From Welwitschia mirabilis (Eukaryota > Gnetophyta > Gnetopsida > Welwitschiales), in contig JBOZIK010000001.1 of assembly GCA_051453625.1 (NCBI GenBank), forward strand, positions 93,338,750-93,402,749: a stretch of 64,000 nt of DNA, in the 5' to 3' direction. Shown here in pieces: positions 49,160 through 60,923 of the stretch; position 1 is the stretch's first letter, and every line of letters begins with the position of its first letter. The position numbers and the translations under genes are program-made. The notes under the pieces were generated by a model that searched no databases, had not been told where the DNA came from, and saw nothing but the letters and a program-made list of their open reading frames with translations.

Positions 49160-50400
49160 TTTTCTTATTTATGACCAAGTAGGCAATGTACACATAAAGC
49201 TATATAGGCTAAGGTAGAGAATAAGGCTATTGAATATGAGGTGGATCCATTAGTACCACCAGAGGTTAAGTGCATAAAGCTAATCCATCCTCTACCTCGT
49301 CACACTAGATCACTTATTATTCAAACTATGACCATTCATGTTGAGAGGAATTTTGGTGATTTCATGAGTTGTGTGGAGCTATATATGGACTTAATATTAA
49401 TATATGTATAGCTCTAGTGGATATTAAATGCATATGAGGCATATTATTTATATAAAACTAGGAAGTTCTATGATACGATCAACATAAAGCTGCGTTCTAA
49501 TGCTTGTGGATAGCTTGTTGACATGGTTGTTATTATCATTTGAGGCCATAAAATTGCTATTCTCTTGAATTAAATTACTATAGTAATTGATCTTAGTGGT
49601 ATCAGAAGCATGCATATACATTTAGTTGGTGGCACAGAGAAGCACTGTGCTTATGGTATAGCCCTTTACATACCAATAGATTTAACTTTGGGTAGGTGGG
49701 GGATTTTAGTTACATAGTTAACACTTGTCTATTAGATTCTACATAAAGAGCTAATTCATAAAATTAGTTTATTCTTCCATAAGAGATGGTCACACACCTG
49801 TAAATATTGGCAGTGCTTAGGTAGGGTGAGCCGATAGACCTACTGATGTTTATCTAGAGGAGACTTAGGATTATGATAGAGGCATGTTATCTTTAGACTC
49901 TGGGATATCTGTGCCTCCTCTTAATCATGTTTAGATACCTTGGCATATGAGAGCTTATAGGTGAGAAACGATTTACACACATTCGGACTTTAACTCATTA
50001 CCTACAAGATGTCAATATATAAATATAAGGAGAGGTAGAGAGACCTTAGGTATAAAGACTTGTGGTTGGCACATTTGTAGAGCATAGCTAGGCTTTTTTT
50101 GGAAGATATTACTTAGATGATTAGTGAGAAAGTAGACTAAGGCATGTCTACACTAGTAGAGGATTACTATGATTGAGAGAAAAGTACAATTCACTAAGGA
50201 GCGACTAGTAAATATGTGATAGTGCATCTTATGAACAAAGCACAATGTGTTAGTGGATCTTCCAAAGATAGTTTAAGTGCAAGGAGATAAGATGATACAT
50301 ATGATCATGAATTCACTTGATCATCATTTTCCTATAGATCTTGAGCATCTTTTCTCTTCTCCTCCTATACCTGAGCCTACTGCACATTAAAAGTTTATCA
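49160..50400 (+). pseudogene. Extra reading frame downstream of integrase (element D)
   Basis: Partner of 20890-22185. It opens with AIEYEVDPLVPPEVK near 49225 and continues HPLPRHTRSLIIQTM, HVERNFGDFMSCVELYMDL, WILNAYEAYYLYKTRKFYDT, GHKIAILLN and CAYGIALYIPIDLTLGRWG. A distal part has KDLW and a short Pro-containing tail. Stops are fewer than in most genes of this window. No known domain is recognised. The position after integrase is that of env-like or accessory frames in related elements. Confidence 0.5.
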
Positions 50401-50571
50401 TAACTAGACAAAGTGAGTAACTTCTTTATATTGTATTTTGGTGCATATTTTCATTTTTACTTATCATTTTTAATAATTTATAATTAGGATTTTTTTGTTT
50501 ACATAATTATTTTTCTATACACTATAAATTTAAGTGGGAAGCCATTAATTACTAGTGTATTTAATGTTTAT

Positions 50572-52422
50572 CTTTCTAAAAAACTTTTTTATGAGCTTCT
50601 ATTTTTAAGACTATCACCCCTTACATCATTTGAATGACTACCAAGATGACAATACAACTAGTTGTACTATGTAGGTAAAACATTTAGTTTTTTTTTTGAC
50701 TTTTTTATTTTACATTTTGAGATTTCTAAAAATACTTCTAAGTTTATTTCCCACTTTTTTAGTTGATTTAATTATTAGTCAATTTGTCTTACAATTATGA
50801 TTATTTACCTGGTTTAATTAGGAACTGATAAGGATAAGTAAAGGGCTATGTTATACTACCAAATTATATAAATTTGATAGGCTATTTTGAGTAGTTTTAT
50901 AGGACATTAGATAGGTTTATAACGAGTTTCAATATTAATAGATAACTAAGATGAATTTCATGAAAACATGTAATCTTCATTACATTTGATAGCATGTGAA
51001 GGAATTTATAATACTTTCTATCTGAGGCAATACTTATGTAATTAAAGAGGTTAATTCATTATAAGAAATACTTTACAAAAGTTCATTATCCACCTCATCA
51101 TTTGGATGACTGTACAAATGATAAAAACATTAAATCTAAGAAGTATGAATACTTGATCAATCTAGAAACTGATGTGGAACTCATATGATGTGGCATCATC
51201 TCTTATGATGTCTTAATGACAAGTAGGATGATAACTAAAATAAATGCTTTACCAAACTTTACCAAACTCTACCCATATGACTTACATGTTCTTATGTGAT
51301 TATTAGGGTTATTATCATATTTGTTTATATTTTTAATGTTGGAGTTTATTTTGTAATAAAAACCTCCTCCATCCTCAACTCCATTTTTCATATTCTTTGA
51401 TATTAGAAATTCTAGTGATAAAATATCAAAGGGTAGGAGGTCCATTCATTATTATTACAAAGAGATGTCTTCCTTAGTGTTGGGCTATGTATCCTTCATT
51501 GAGGTGATGCTACTTTATAACATGGATCTCGATTTTCTTTTAATCAAAACTGTATTTTTTTACATCTTTTTATTATATGCATTTCTCTTATGGTTTATTT
51601 TACTTCTAATTTTCTAAGTAAGTCTTTGGTGATATAGATCATGAGGTTAACTTTTATTAAGATTGACACTATTAGTCTAGGTGCATTGCATTTCATTTCC
51701 TAAATTAACTTTGCACTATTTACATATTCTATTCAATGTACCTAATAGTTAGATTGGTTTTGGTCTAGTAACAAATTTCCTTAATTGATCTAGATTATAA
51801 AGGACTAATCTCTATGACACAGTAATTTGGTAATTAGATAGAAGTTACATTTAGAGTAGGAATTGCATTTCATTTGCATAGGGTATTTATTTGCATTATC
51901 ATTTTACACTGTTTGTTTATTTTACTTTATAGTTACATAGTATTTCAATTTTAAAATCAGTTCTCTTTTGTTTCCTATGCCTTTGATGGAATTACAACAT
52001 TTGGATTACTCCAATCTATATTAGCGTGTTGTGTTATGCAAAATCTATATTTATTCATAATTTATAAGATTTATTTGAGGATGTAATATTTACACAAATA
52101 CACACTGCAATGCAAACCCTTAGAGATTACTTACAATCTCAATGCTTAGGTACTTTATCATGTACAGTATAATTCTTAATAGAATGTAGGATAGATTTTA
52201 AGACTGTTATTATTTATCTACTCCTCTAATTTCATGGCTTAGAATCCAAAGATTCATTACATATAAAAGCATTTGAATGTATACTATTCATCTTATCATA
52301 GTCCTCAAATTCTATAAATGTTCTTAGACTAACTATTTTTCCATTTTCTCTTAAGGAAAAAAAATCCTAGATATATACCCCTTAACCTCTTTCCATTAGG
52401 ACTTGAACTAACTTAGACAAAG
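50572..52422 (+). repeat. Tandem duplication, unit 1
   Basis: Contains the last 280 bp of D's internal region, the 3' LTR, CAAAC and about 305 bp of F gag. It matches unit 2 (52423-54360) throughout. The unit starts with CTTTC, and the same pentamer occurs at the boundary (52423) and at the end (54361). Confidence 0.8.
50849..52112 (+). repeat. 3' LTR of element D
   Basis: 1264 bp from TGTTATACTACC to cacactgcaatg. It is preceded by the purine-rich aagtaaaggg and followed by CAAAC. Confidence 0.85.
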
Positions 52423-52709
52423 CTTTCTAAAAATTTCTTATAGAATTCTATTTTTCAAGAATAATTTTTAAGCCTATCATATCCTACATCATTTGGACGA
52501 CTGTCAGGATAATAGTAAAGCTAGTTGTTGTAGGTGAAACATTTAGTTATTTGTTTTTTACTTTTATATCCTACATTCTGAGATTTTTGAAAATATTTTT
52601 AAGTTTATTTCCCAGTTTTCTAGTTGATGTATTATTATACAATTTGGATTATAATTATGATTGCTTACCTAGTTTTGTCAAGGACTGATAAGGCTAAGTG
52701 GAGGGTTGT

Positions 52710-52719
52710 NNNNNNNNNN
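52710..52719. other. Assembly gap, 10 N, with repeated flanks
   Basis: gagggttgt stands on both sides (52701-52709 and 52720-52727 onward), so the ten N probably mark a small overlap rather than lost sequence. Confidence 0.75.
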
Positions 52720-52727
52720 GAGGGTTG

Positions 52728-54048
52728 TGTTGCACTACCAAATTATATATATTTTATAGGGTATTTTAAGTAGTTTTATAGAACATTAGATAGGTTTATG
52801 TTAAGTTTCAATAATAATGGGAAACTAAGGTAAGTGTCATGAAAACATACAATCTTCATTACATTTGATAACATTTGAAGTAATTTATAATAATTATTAT
52901 TTGAGGCAATAATTATGTAATTAAAGAGCTAATTCCTTACAAGAAATACTTTACAAAATCCCATTATTCACCTCATCATCAGGACGACTATACAAATGAC
53001 AAAAAACACTAAATCTAAGGAGGATACTTACTGGATCAATCTAGTAGCTGATGTGGAACTCACATGATATTGCATTGTCTCTTATGATGTCTTGATGATA
53101 AGTAGGATGATAGCTAAAATAAATTCTTTATCAAACTTTACCAAACTTTGCCCTTATGGCTTACATCTTCTTACATGGTTTTTAGGGTTGTTAACACAGC
53201 TATTTGTATTTTTTAATTTTGAAGTCTATTTTGTAATAAATGTCTCCTACATCCTTAACTCAATTTTCATCTTTTTTGGCATTAAAAATTCTAGTGACAT
53301 GAGATCAAAGGGCAAGAAATCCATTAATTATTATTATAGAGAGACATCTTCCTTGGTGTTGGTCTATGTATCCTTCATTAAGGTTCTACTACTTTATAAC
53401 ATAGATGTTGATTCGCTTTTAATCAAAACTTTGCTTTTCTTTTTATATCTTTTTTGTTATGTGCAACTCTCTTATGGTTTATGTTTTTGTGACTAATGTT
53501 TTGATAATATAAATCATGTGGGCAACTTTTTTTAAGGTTAATATTATTAGTTTAGGTGCATTACATTTCATTTTCTAAATTAACTTTACATTATTTTCAT
53601 ATTATATTCAATGTACCTAATAGCTTAGGTTGGTCTTAATCTAGTGATGAATTTTCTTGATTCATGTATATTACCTGATAGCTTAGGTTGGTTTTGGTCT
53701 AGTGATGACCTTTCTTAATTAATGTAGATTATACAGGACTGATCTTCATGATACATTGATTTTGTAATCAAATAGAAGTTACATTTAGAATAGGACTTGC
53801 ATTTCATTTACATAGTGTATTTATTTTCATTGTTATTTTGCATTATTAGTTTATTCTGCTTTATAGTTACATAATATTTAATTTTCTAAGTCAATTATCG
53901 TTCTTTTCACATGTGCCTTCAATGGGACTATGACATTTGGACCACTTCCATATATATTAGTGTGTTGTGTCGTACAAAATCTATATATATTTGTGATTTA
54001 TAAGTTCTATTTAAGGACATAATGTTTTCACAAATACACACCACAATA
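52728..54048 (+). repeat. Duplicated 3' LTR
   Basis: 1321 bp from TGTTGCACTACC to caccacaata, followed by CAAAC at 54049. It keeps the best copy of the LTR start. A 40-50 bp internal repeat of 'taatagcttaggttggtctt' type near 53630-53690 makes it longer than its partner. Confidence 0.8.
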
Positions 54049-55640
54049 CAAACCCCTAGAGATTACTTATAATCTTAATGCTTAGTATCCCATCATGTAT
54101 AGTCCAATTCCTAATAGCATGTAGGGTAGATTTTAAGCTTATCATTATTTAGCTACTTCTCCAATTCCATGGCTTATAATCAAAAGATTCATTACATCCA
54201 AAATCATTTGAATGCATACTATCCATCTTATCTTAGTTCTCAAATACTACATATGCTCTTAGACTCACTATTTTCCCATTTTTTTCCTAAGAAAAAAAGA
54301 AATATTGTATATATACTATTAAACCTATTTCCATTAAGACTTGAACTAACTTAAACAAAGCTTTCATCTCAATTGTTTTTTCCCCAAATCATACAACCAA
54401 TTCTCTTAGATGAAAAATCATGAATTATCAATAAAAAGACCACAAAACAATCTCATAGACCTTAAAAATGTTCATAACATAGATTTAAGCTAAGAAAGGT
54501 CATTATTTTTTCTTTATGAATGATTTTTATGAAATAATAAATAACTCGTTAAAATGATAAATGGGGGTAACTTTCTGAATTTTGCACCAAATGAAGTTTA
54601 AAACTATCTTAAATCCATAACTAAAAGCTCTAAAAACTAGAAAAAACCAATTAAACAATCTACATCTTAGTAATTATTTAGGTTTACTAGTGTATTTAGA
54701 GTGCCTAATAATTTTGATGTTAATAACAAGGTGAATTAAATTTTAAGAAGAGTGTAATCCCTTACCACTTTCTTAAAACCCTTCACATTCAAATCCAAAT
54801 GTTTGATCTGTTATAAAGACTCCTATGAAATAGCTAACTATCCATGCATATCTATCTTTCAAAACATAGTCAATGAATAACTAAATTTCATATGATGCCA
54901 TTAATAGAGTCATGAAAATGATTTTTACTCAACCATTTATAACCCTAGGTGTAGGAACCATCCTAATTTTTTTGGAAATAGGATTACTCCCATAATTAAA
55001 GCCATATTAGTCAATCAAGAAACTCATTTTCATTATCATCCTTTCATCCTTACTTATTAAACCAATATCACCTTAATCACCTTCTATAATCTAATAACCA
55101 ACACTCATTGTTTCATTTATTAGAAAAAAACATTAAGAAAACTCATGGAATTCCAAAACAAGATCAACCAACAACGTTCTTTCTCTTTGAATAAGCTTGA
55201 ATAAAACTTTCAAACATTTTAATAAACCACCACCCAAGTTGTCTCTTCTTTAGATCATATAGAACTTGATAAAATTTTTATGAACTCATAACTAAACCCA
55301 AGAGGAATTAAAATTGTAGAAGGATTAGGGCCTAACTAGATATAAGAAACCAAGGCTATTCATTTTAAAAGAGAGAAAGAGATAAATAATTAGACTATTT
55401 AAAATCAAATTGAAGAGAATCAATACCCACAAAGAACATTAAGAAGGATGAAATAGTAGAGGAGTTATACAAGCCTATGGCCACTTATTGAGAATTTATA
55501 CCCTTTATACATAATTTATGAGAGAAAACATTACAAAAAAATAGGTAAAGGACATAGATATTTTTAAGGGAATTAAAAATAAACATTCCCTTCTTAGAAG
55601 TAATCAAAAAAGTATCTTAAAGTCCTTAAAAATATGTACC
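54049..55640 (+). pseudogene. gag, element F (resumed)
   Basis: It continues the gag begun before 31267. Near 54100-54250 coding such as DFKLIIIQLLLQFHG fits the N-terminal part of Athila-type gag, and LRLTIFPFFP-like coding near 54250 leads to the core. At about 54800-54845 CLICYKDSYEIANYP is a knuckle with His and the last Cys changed to Tyr. At 54940-54975 NPRCRNHPNFFWK matches the segment that follows the knuckle in Athila gag. The open frame 54169-54354 is in an alternative frame. Confidence 0.7.
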
Positions 55641-55653
55641 TAGTAAAAAGAAA

Positions 55654-56130
55654 ATGAATGTCAAAATCAAGTCCTTTTTAGCCCAACAAACTAGTGCAGT
55701 ACTCCAAAACCAACTTCCTCTCAAATATGAGAATTCTTACTTCCCTATAGTTGTCATTAAAATTGGAGATAAATACCTAAATAAAGACTTATTAAACTTT
55801 AAATCTAGTTTATATCTACTTTCTTATGGTATAGATAAAGAATTAGGCTTAGACAGATTTAAAAATACTTGACTCCAATTATAACTTACTAATAATTCCC
55901 AAAAAAAAACACCATTAGAAATAATCAAATATGTCACTGTTAGAGTAGACAATTGCTATTTTCTAGTGGATTTTATGCTTCTAGACATGGAAAACCCAAC
56001 CAATTAATTAATTCCCCTCATCTCAGAAAGATGCTTCCTCACAACATCTAATGCTCTAATTAATTATAGGATTGATCTAAGGAAAAATCTCTTTTGGAAA
56101 TATAACTATAGAATTAAATATTTTTAATGC
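55654..56130 (+). pseudogene. Aspartic protease, element F
   Basis: The open fragment 55654-55872 reads FPIVVIKIGDKYLNKDLLNF and KSSLYLLSYGIDKELGLDRF. The active-site Asp is Asn (LLNFKSS). Past a stop come VRVDNCYFLVDFMLLDMENP and FLTTSNALINYR, the second half of the fold and the end of the domain. It is one of the clearest protease matches here. It would cleave the polyprotein in a working element. Confidence 0.8.
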
Positions 56131-56439
56131 ATAAAAATACCATCTAATAATACAAAATTAAATATATGGATAAAATTAAAAGTCTCCACATTTATGAAGA
56201 ATAATCCACACATTTATAATAACCAAATTTTAGATATTTTTCAAGAATAAGGTTCATGTACCATCACATTAGATGAACCCTCTATTAGATTTAAAACCTT
56301 TCCTAATAATCTTAAGTATGATTTTTTAGGAGGTAACTCTACTTTTCTAGTGGTAATCAATTCTTATTTATCTTTAGTATAAGAAATTGAATTTTTAAGC
56401 CTTCTAAAAAACACAAGAAAGTCATTATATGAACCATTT

Positions 56440-57340
56440 CTAATAATAGAGGCATTGATCCTAACATTTACATGCATGACATATACCTTGAGAAGACTAT
56501 CAAACCTTTCATTAAAGCCAAACATAGAATCAACTCAACTTTAAAGGTATTTGTAAAAAATAGAGTAATTAAGCTTTTGGATAATGAAATCATGTATTTA
56601 ATATTTAATAGTTAGTGGATAATTTTGATTCATTCAATAGCTAGAAAGGCTAGAATTACCTTGGTATCAAATGAACATAATGAAATTATCCCTACTAGGT
56701 CTACGATAAAATGATGAATATGTATCAATTATCAAAAAATTAATATTATATCAAGAAAATGCCATTTTCCTCTTCTATTCTTTGACTAGATCCTAGAATA
56801 ACTTATGAGGAATCTTTCTACTATTTCCTAAATGGATATTCTAAGAATAATAAAATAGAAATTTCTCTTGAGGATCAGAATAAAACCATGTTTAGCTATC
56901 CTTATAGGACATTCACCTATAAATGAATGTCATTCGGCCTATGTAATGCCCATGCCACATTCTAATGATGTATTGTTGGAATTTTTTTAACTTATTAGAT
57001 TAAATCATAGAACTTTTCATGGACAATTTTGCAAGTTTTGTTTTGTTTATTATCTTCATAATTTAGAACTTCTCCTTATTCAGTGCATAGAAAAATGTCT
57101 TTTTTTAAATTGGTAAAAAATTTATTTTATGATTAACAAAGACATAGTTTTAGGACACAGTATTTCATTAGAGGGAATTTAAGTTAATTTTACAAAAGGT
57201 TCCTTAGTCATCCACCTACTTATCCCATAAAAAAAAAGAAAGATATTATATTCTTCTTAGGATATGTAGGTTATTATAATAGATTTATTAAATATTTCAG
57301 AAAATTTACAAACCTCTTTATGACCTCCTAAGAAAAATAA
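56440..57340 (+). pseudogene. Reverse transcriptase, element F
   Basis: YMHDIYLEKTIKPFIKAKHR near 56475 is the N-terminal arm. The part near 56655-56720 reads ITLVSNEHNEIIPTRSTIK, the insertion before the CIDYRKLN-like motif that marks Athila reverse transcriptases. The catalytic box reads FMDNF (57016-57030), with the second Asp replaced. DIVLGHSISLEGI follows near 57150. Stops often replace Gln and Trp. Confidence 0.8.
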
Positions 57341-57860
57341 CTCTTTTAACTAGAATCATAAGCATTAACAAGCTTCTAGTGATCTTAAAGAAAAACTTAC
57401 TTTCACACCTATCATCTAATTACTTGATTAGAAGTTACCATTTGAAATCATATATGATGCTAGTGATTATCTAGTTAGTGTTGTATTAGAATAAAGAATA
57501 GTTAAAAATCACCTATGATCTAGTAAATAATTAAAATATTGAGTGACACTCAACAAAATGATACTGTCACTGAAAAATAGATTCTTATAATAATGTTTTC
57601 CTTATAGAAGTTTAGGTCATATCTCCTTGGTTATAAGATGATCATTTACATAGACCATTCAGTCTTAGATACTTTTTTTCTAAAAATGACTCCAAGCCTA
57701 GATTAATCAAATAGATCTTACTCTTATAGGAATTTGACTTAGAAATAAAATATAAAAAGGGTTTTAATGATGTCATAGTTGATCATATTTTACACATAAC
57801 ATAGAATAAGTCACATAAATCTCTTCTTATTGATAATACTTTTCCTAACAAGTACCTTAT
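57341..57860 (+). pseudogene. RNase H, element F
   Basis: PFEIIYDASDYLVSVVLE near 57438 contains the first catalytic Asp. EFDLEIKYKKGFNDVIVDHI near 57730-57790 is the distal end. Stops and shifts lie between. Confidence 0.7.
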
Positions 57861-58990
57861 TTTCATTACAGAAATACCTTAGATTATCAATATCATAAAT
57901 GACTTAGTTTCTAAGGTTATTCCATTTCATTGAATTCTTAATAACATGAAGAAAGTTTTAAATCAAGTAAAACATTTATTTTGAAATAGTTACTACTTAT
58001 TTAAATAGTTCCTAGATCAAGTCATCCATAGATGTATCCTCCAATGAGAAATTCATGATGTACTTAAACTTTACCATTTTAAAGCTTATGATGGTTATTA
58101 CTTTTCTAACTAAACTATCATTAAAATTCTTCAAGTAAGATTTAATTGGTCATACATTTTTAAGTATTCATATCTCTATTTTAAAACATGAAAACATTGC
58201 CATAAACCTGGTAGCCTTACTTGAAAAACATATGATGCATTTAAACCCCATTCTTATCGCTAAACTTTTTGATATTTGGGATATTGACTTTCAAGGCCGA
58301 GACCCTTTCTTAAATGAACACTAATAAATTCTTATTTATATTAATTATATTACTCGGTGAATAGAAGCATGCACTTATATATCTAATGGTACCCAAACTA
58401 TAGTGAAATTCTTTAAATAAAATATTCTAACTAGATTTAATTATCCTAAGAACTTAATTAGCTATTGCAAGAATTATTTTTATAATAGGTTATTTAAGAA
58501 TATTCTTACCAAGTATGGGTTTACTCATAAATTCATAACTACCTATAATCCCCAAACTAGAAAACAAGTTGATATTACTAATAGAGAAATTAAAAAAATA
58601 CTACATAGAGTAGGGATCTTAACTAGGAAGGATTGGTCTTATAAGATAAATGAAATTTTATAGGCCTATAGGATAGCTTATAATACATCATTGGAAAATT
58701 TTCCATTTAAGCTAGTCTATGGAAAGGATTTTCATCTATCTTTTAAACTTAAACATAAAGCATGTTGGATGATCAAGGATATGAACTTAGATTTCAAAGT
58801 AGCTAGAAAATGAAAAGATGTCTAACTAAATGAGCTAGATGAGATTAAACATGATACTTACAAAAATGTAAATATTAACAAGAAAAGGATGAAGAAATTA
58901 TAGGATCAAGACATCCTTAGAAAAATATTTAGAAAAAGAAACTAGTTTTTCTTTATAATTTAAGGGTGCATTTGTTTTTGAGTAAACTAA
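57861..58990 (+). pseudogene. Integrase, element F
   Basis: KLFDIWDIDFQGRDPFLNEH near 58265 keeps the first catalytic Asp. NLISYCKNYFYNRLFKN has Tyr for the second. QVDITNREIKKIL has Asp for the Glu. FPFKLVYGKDFHLSFKLKHK and the LVYGK motif near 58700 identify the Tat/Athila type. The C-terminal basic part ends near 58980. The stops in its first half make it non-functional. Confidence 0.8.
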
Positions 58991-60445
58991 TTTCTAAGTG
59001 GAAAGACCTACATATAATAAATAAGTGTTGTTAAATGACATATTTCTCATTGAAGATCTTATAAATCACTAATAATTTAAAATCAATTATCATCACATCA
59101 AACACTTTCATTTATTCCTTTTATCGACATATGAATTCATGATACTTACTAACCTTATTTAGTGGTCTCTAATAAATAAACCAATGATAAGTGATTTTGA
59201 TATCATTTCAAGTACTAGTTATGGTTGGGTAAATTCATAATTTTTAAGAACAAGTTATGATTATTTTGAGTATAATTTTTAAATTCACATTCACTTAAGG
59301 TATTTAATTTTGAAAATGTGGTTGAAAAAGGTGGAATCTACCTTCATACTATTGTTTTTGTTTTCAAGCATTTTAATGAGGATAAGATACATATTAATTA
59401 GTCTAATAAGCCAATGATCCCTATTACATTTGTGAAAAATAATAAATATGAAAAGTAAAACTAAAAGATAATATAATCTCTCTTTTGTAAATGCACATGT
59501 TATTTTGATTAATTAATTAGGTTTTGGTTACCTACATTGGGGTTATGACAGCTCACTAGCAATGTAGCTCTAATGACTTACTTATGATATAATCAACTAC
59601 ATTGGGCATATAAACACTAATTAGTAATGTAGCACTGATTTCTTTAAGAAATAACATTATTAATAATATTAAAAGAAAATGCCATAATACTAGATTCTTA
59701 ATATGTTCTACATGTTTGAAATAAAGGATATGTATAACTATAGAGAAGGTACCTTATGAAAAGAAAAACTAGATATTTAAGGCCTTTTATCTTCTTTAAC
59801 TTCTATATTTAGGGTAAACTACTAACTCTTGAATTTTCATAATTTACTTTATTTCTACTATATTATTGGATATTGAGATCCATTAAATATCATAATAAAA
59901 GAAGGTGATTAACTTAGGTAAATTGTCTCTTTTATTTACATGTTACATGGTTGAGTTCCATTCATGCTATCATTTGCAATGTTTAGTATCAATTTCACCT
60001 CAGATCATTTTATGATAATATCAATATGATACATAACTATGTTTGTTATGGACTAAATTTTCACTTAGTTTTAGTATGAAGACACTAGATTGGAAGATTG
60101 AGATGGTGAACATTCCATAGATAGTTCTTTTTCTTTGCATTAGAGCTTAGTTACATAACTTTACCTATTTCTCTTTTCCAATAAAATGAAATTTCATAAA
60201 TAATTCTTTCTAAACATGTTACTATATGTTCTCAAAATTTGTATTAAATTTTTATATACTCTAAACTTTAAGGACAAAGTTAAATTTCATTTGGGGGTGT
60301 GGTATCCATTTTTCACAGAATTTTTTTCTAATTTTAATGCCTTAATTTTAAAAAAATAGTTAATTTTTTTTCCAAAGTTATTTCATTCTCATACTTGAAT
60401 ATTTTTCCTTAGAACTTTTCTATTAAATCATATCTTTCTTATACT
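58991..60445 (+). other. Element F tail between integrase and 3' LTR
   Basis: The integrase C-terminal domain fades by about 59060. The rest has no domain I can identify, although an env-like gene is possible at this place in Athila elements. Two stem-loops lie at 59532-59632. A G-rich tract, atttgggggtgtgg, is near 60290. The window is then broken by N. Confidence 0.45.
59532..59632. repeat. Pair of stem-loops in F tail
   Basis: CTACATTG at 59532-59539 pairs with CAATGTAG at 59560-59567. CTACATTG at 59597-59604 pairs with AATGTAG at 59626-59632. The units are about 65 bp apart and look like a tandem repeat. Confidence 0.55.
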
Positions 60446-60884
60446 NNNNNNNNNNNNNNNNNNNNNNNNNNNNNNNNNNNNNNNNNNNNNNNNNNNNNNN
60501 NNNNNNNNNNNNNNNNNNNNNNNNNNNNNNNNNNNNNNNNNNNNNNNNNNNNNNNNNNNNNNNNNNNNNNNNNNNNNNNNNNNNNNNNNNNNNNNNNNNN
60601 NNNNNNNNNNNNNNNNNNNNNNNNNNNNNNNNNNNNNNNNNNNNNNNNNNNNNNNNNNNNNNNNNNNNNNNNNNNNNNNNNNNNNNNNNNNNNNNNNNNN
60701 NNNNNNNNNNNNNNNNNNNNNNNNNNNNNNNNNNNNNNNNNNNNNNNNNNNNNNNNNNNNNNNNNNNNNNNNNNNNNNNNNNNNNNNNNNNNNNNNNNNN
60801 NNNNNNNNNNNNNNNNNNNNNNNNNNNNNNNNNNNNNNNNNNNNNNNNNNNNNNNNNNNNNNNNNNNNNNNNNNNNNNNNNNNN
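60446..60884. other. Assembly gap, 439 N
   Basis: Lies in the F tail before the 3' LTR. No shared flank is visible, so real sequence may be missing. The X-filled frame at 60423-60956 is an artefact. Confidence 0.95.
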
Positions 60885-60913
60885 ACTTTTTACAAAGAGT
60901 CTAATAAAATCTT

Positions 60914-60923
60914 GGATAGGGGA
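60914..60923 (+). other. Polypurine tract of element F
   Basis: The sequence ggatagggga lies directly before the TG that starts the 3' LTR. It is the expected place for plus-strand DNA priming. Confidence 0.5.

Larger units (their letters stand above)
31268..52112 (+). mobile_element. Compound insertion C-D (same family as B)
   Basis: Two elements in head-to-tail order with three LTRs: 31268-32521, 40019-40861 (partial after a gap) and 50849-52112. The outer ends are flanked by the same 5 bp, CAAAC (31263-31267 and 52113-52117). No duplication is visible at the inner LTR, so the pair behaves as one insertion, as expected after recombination between LTRs of a single element. C and D have diverged, and each carries a full decayed gene set. 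The host is gag of element F. Confidence 0.8.
52423..54360 (+). repeat. Tandem duplication, unit 2
   Basis: Second copy, diverged by many substitutions, with a 10-N gap at 52710-52719. Its right end runs directly into the remaining gag of F at 54361, so unit 2 carries the original right junction. The frame at 53092-53496 has no recognised motif. Confidence 0.8.

Noticed and set aside
53092-53496. 134-residue frame, the longest without N
   Set aside because: It lies wholly inside the duplicated LTR, and the corresponding frame in the partner LTR is not maintained.
60288-60310. G-rich tract atttgggggtgtgg as polypurine tract and LTR start of F
   Set aside because: The 5' LTR shows homology only from the TG at 60924, which has its own purine tract. 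The G-rich tract therefore lies inside the element.
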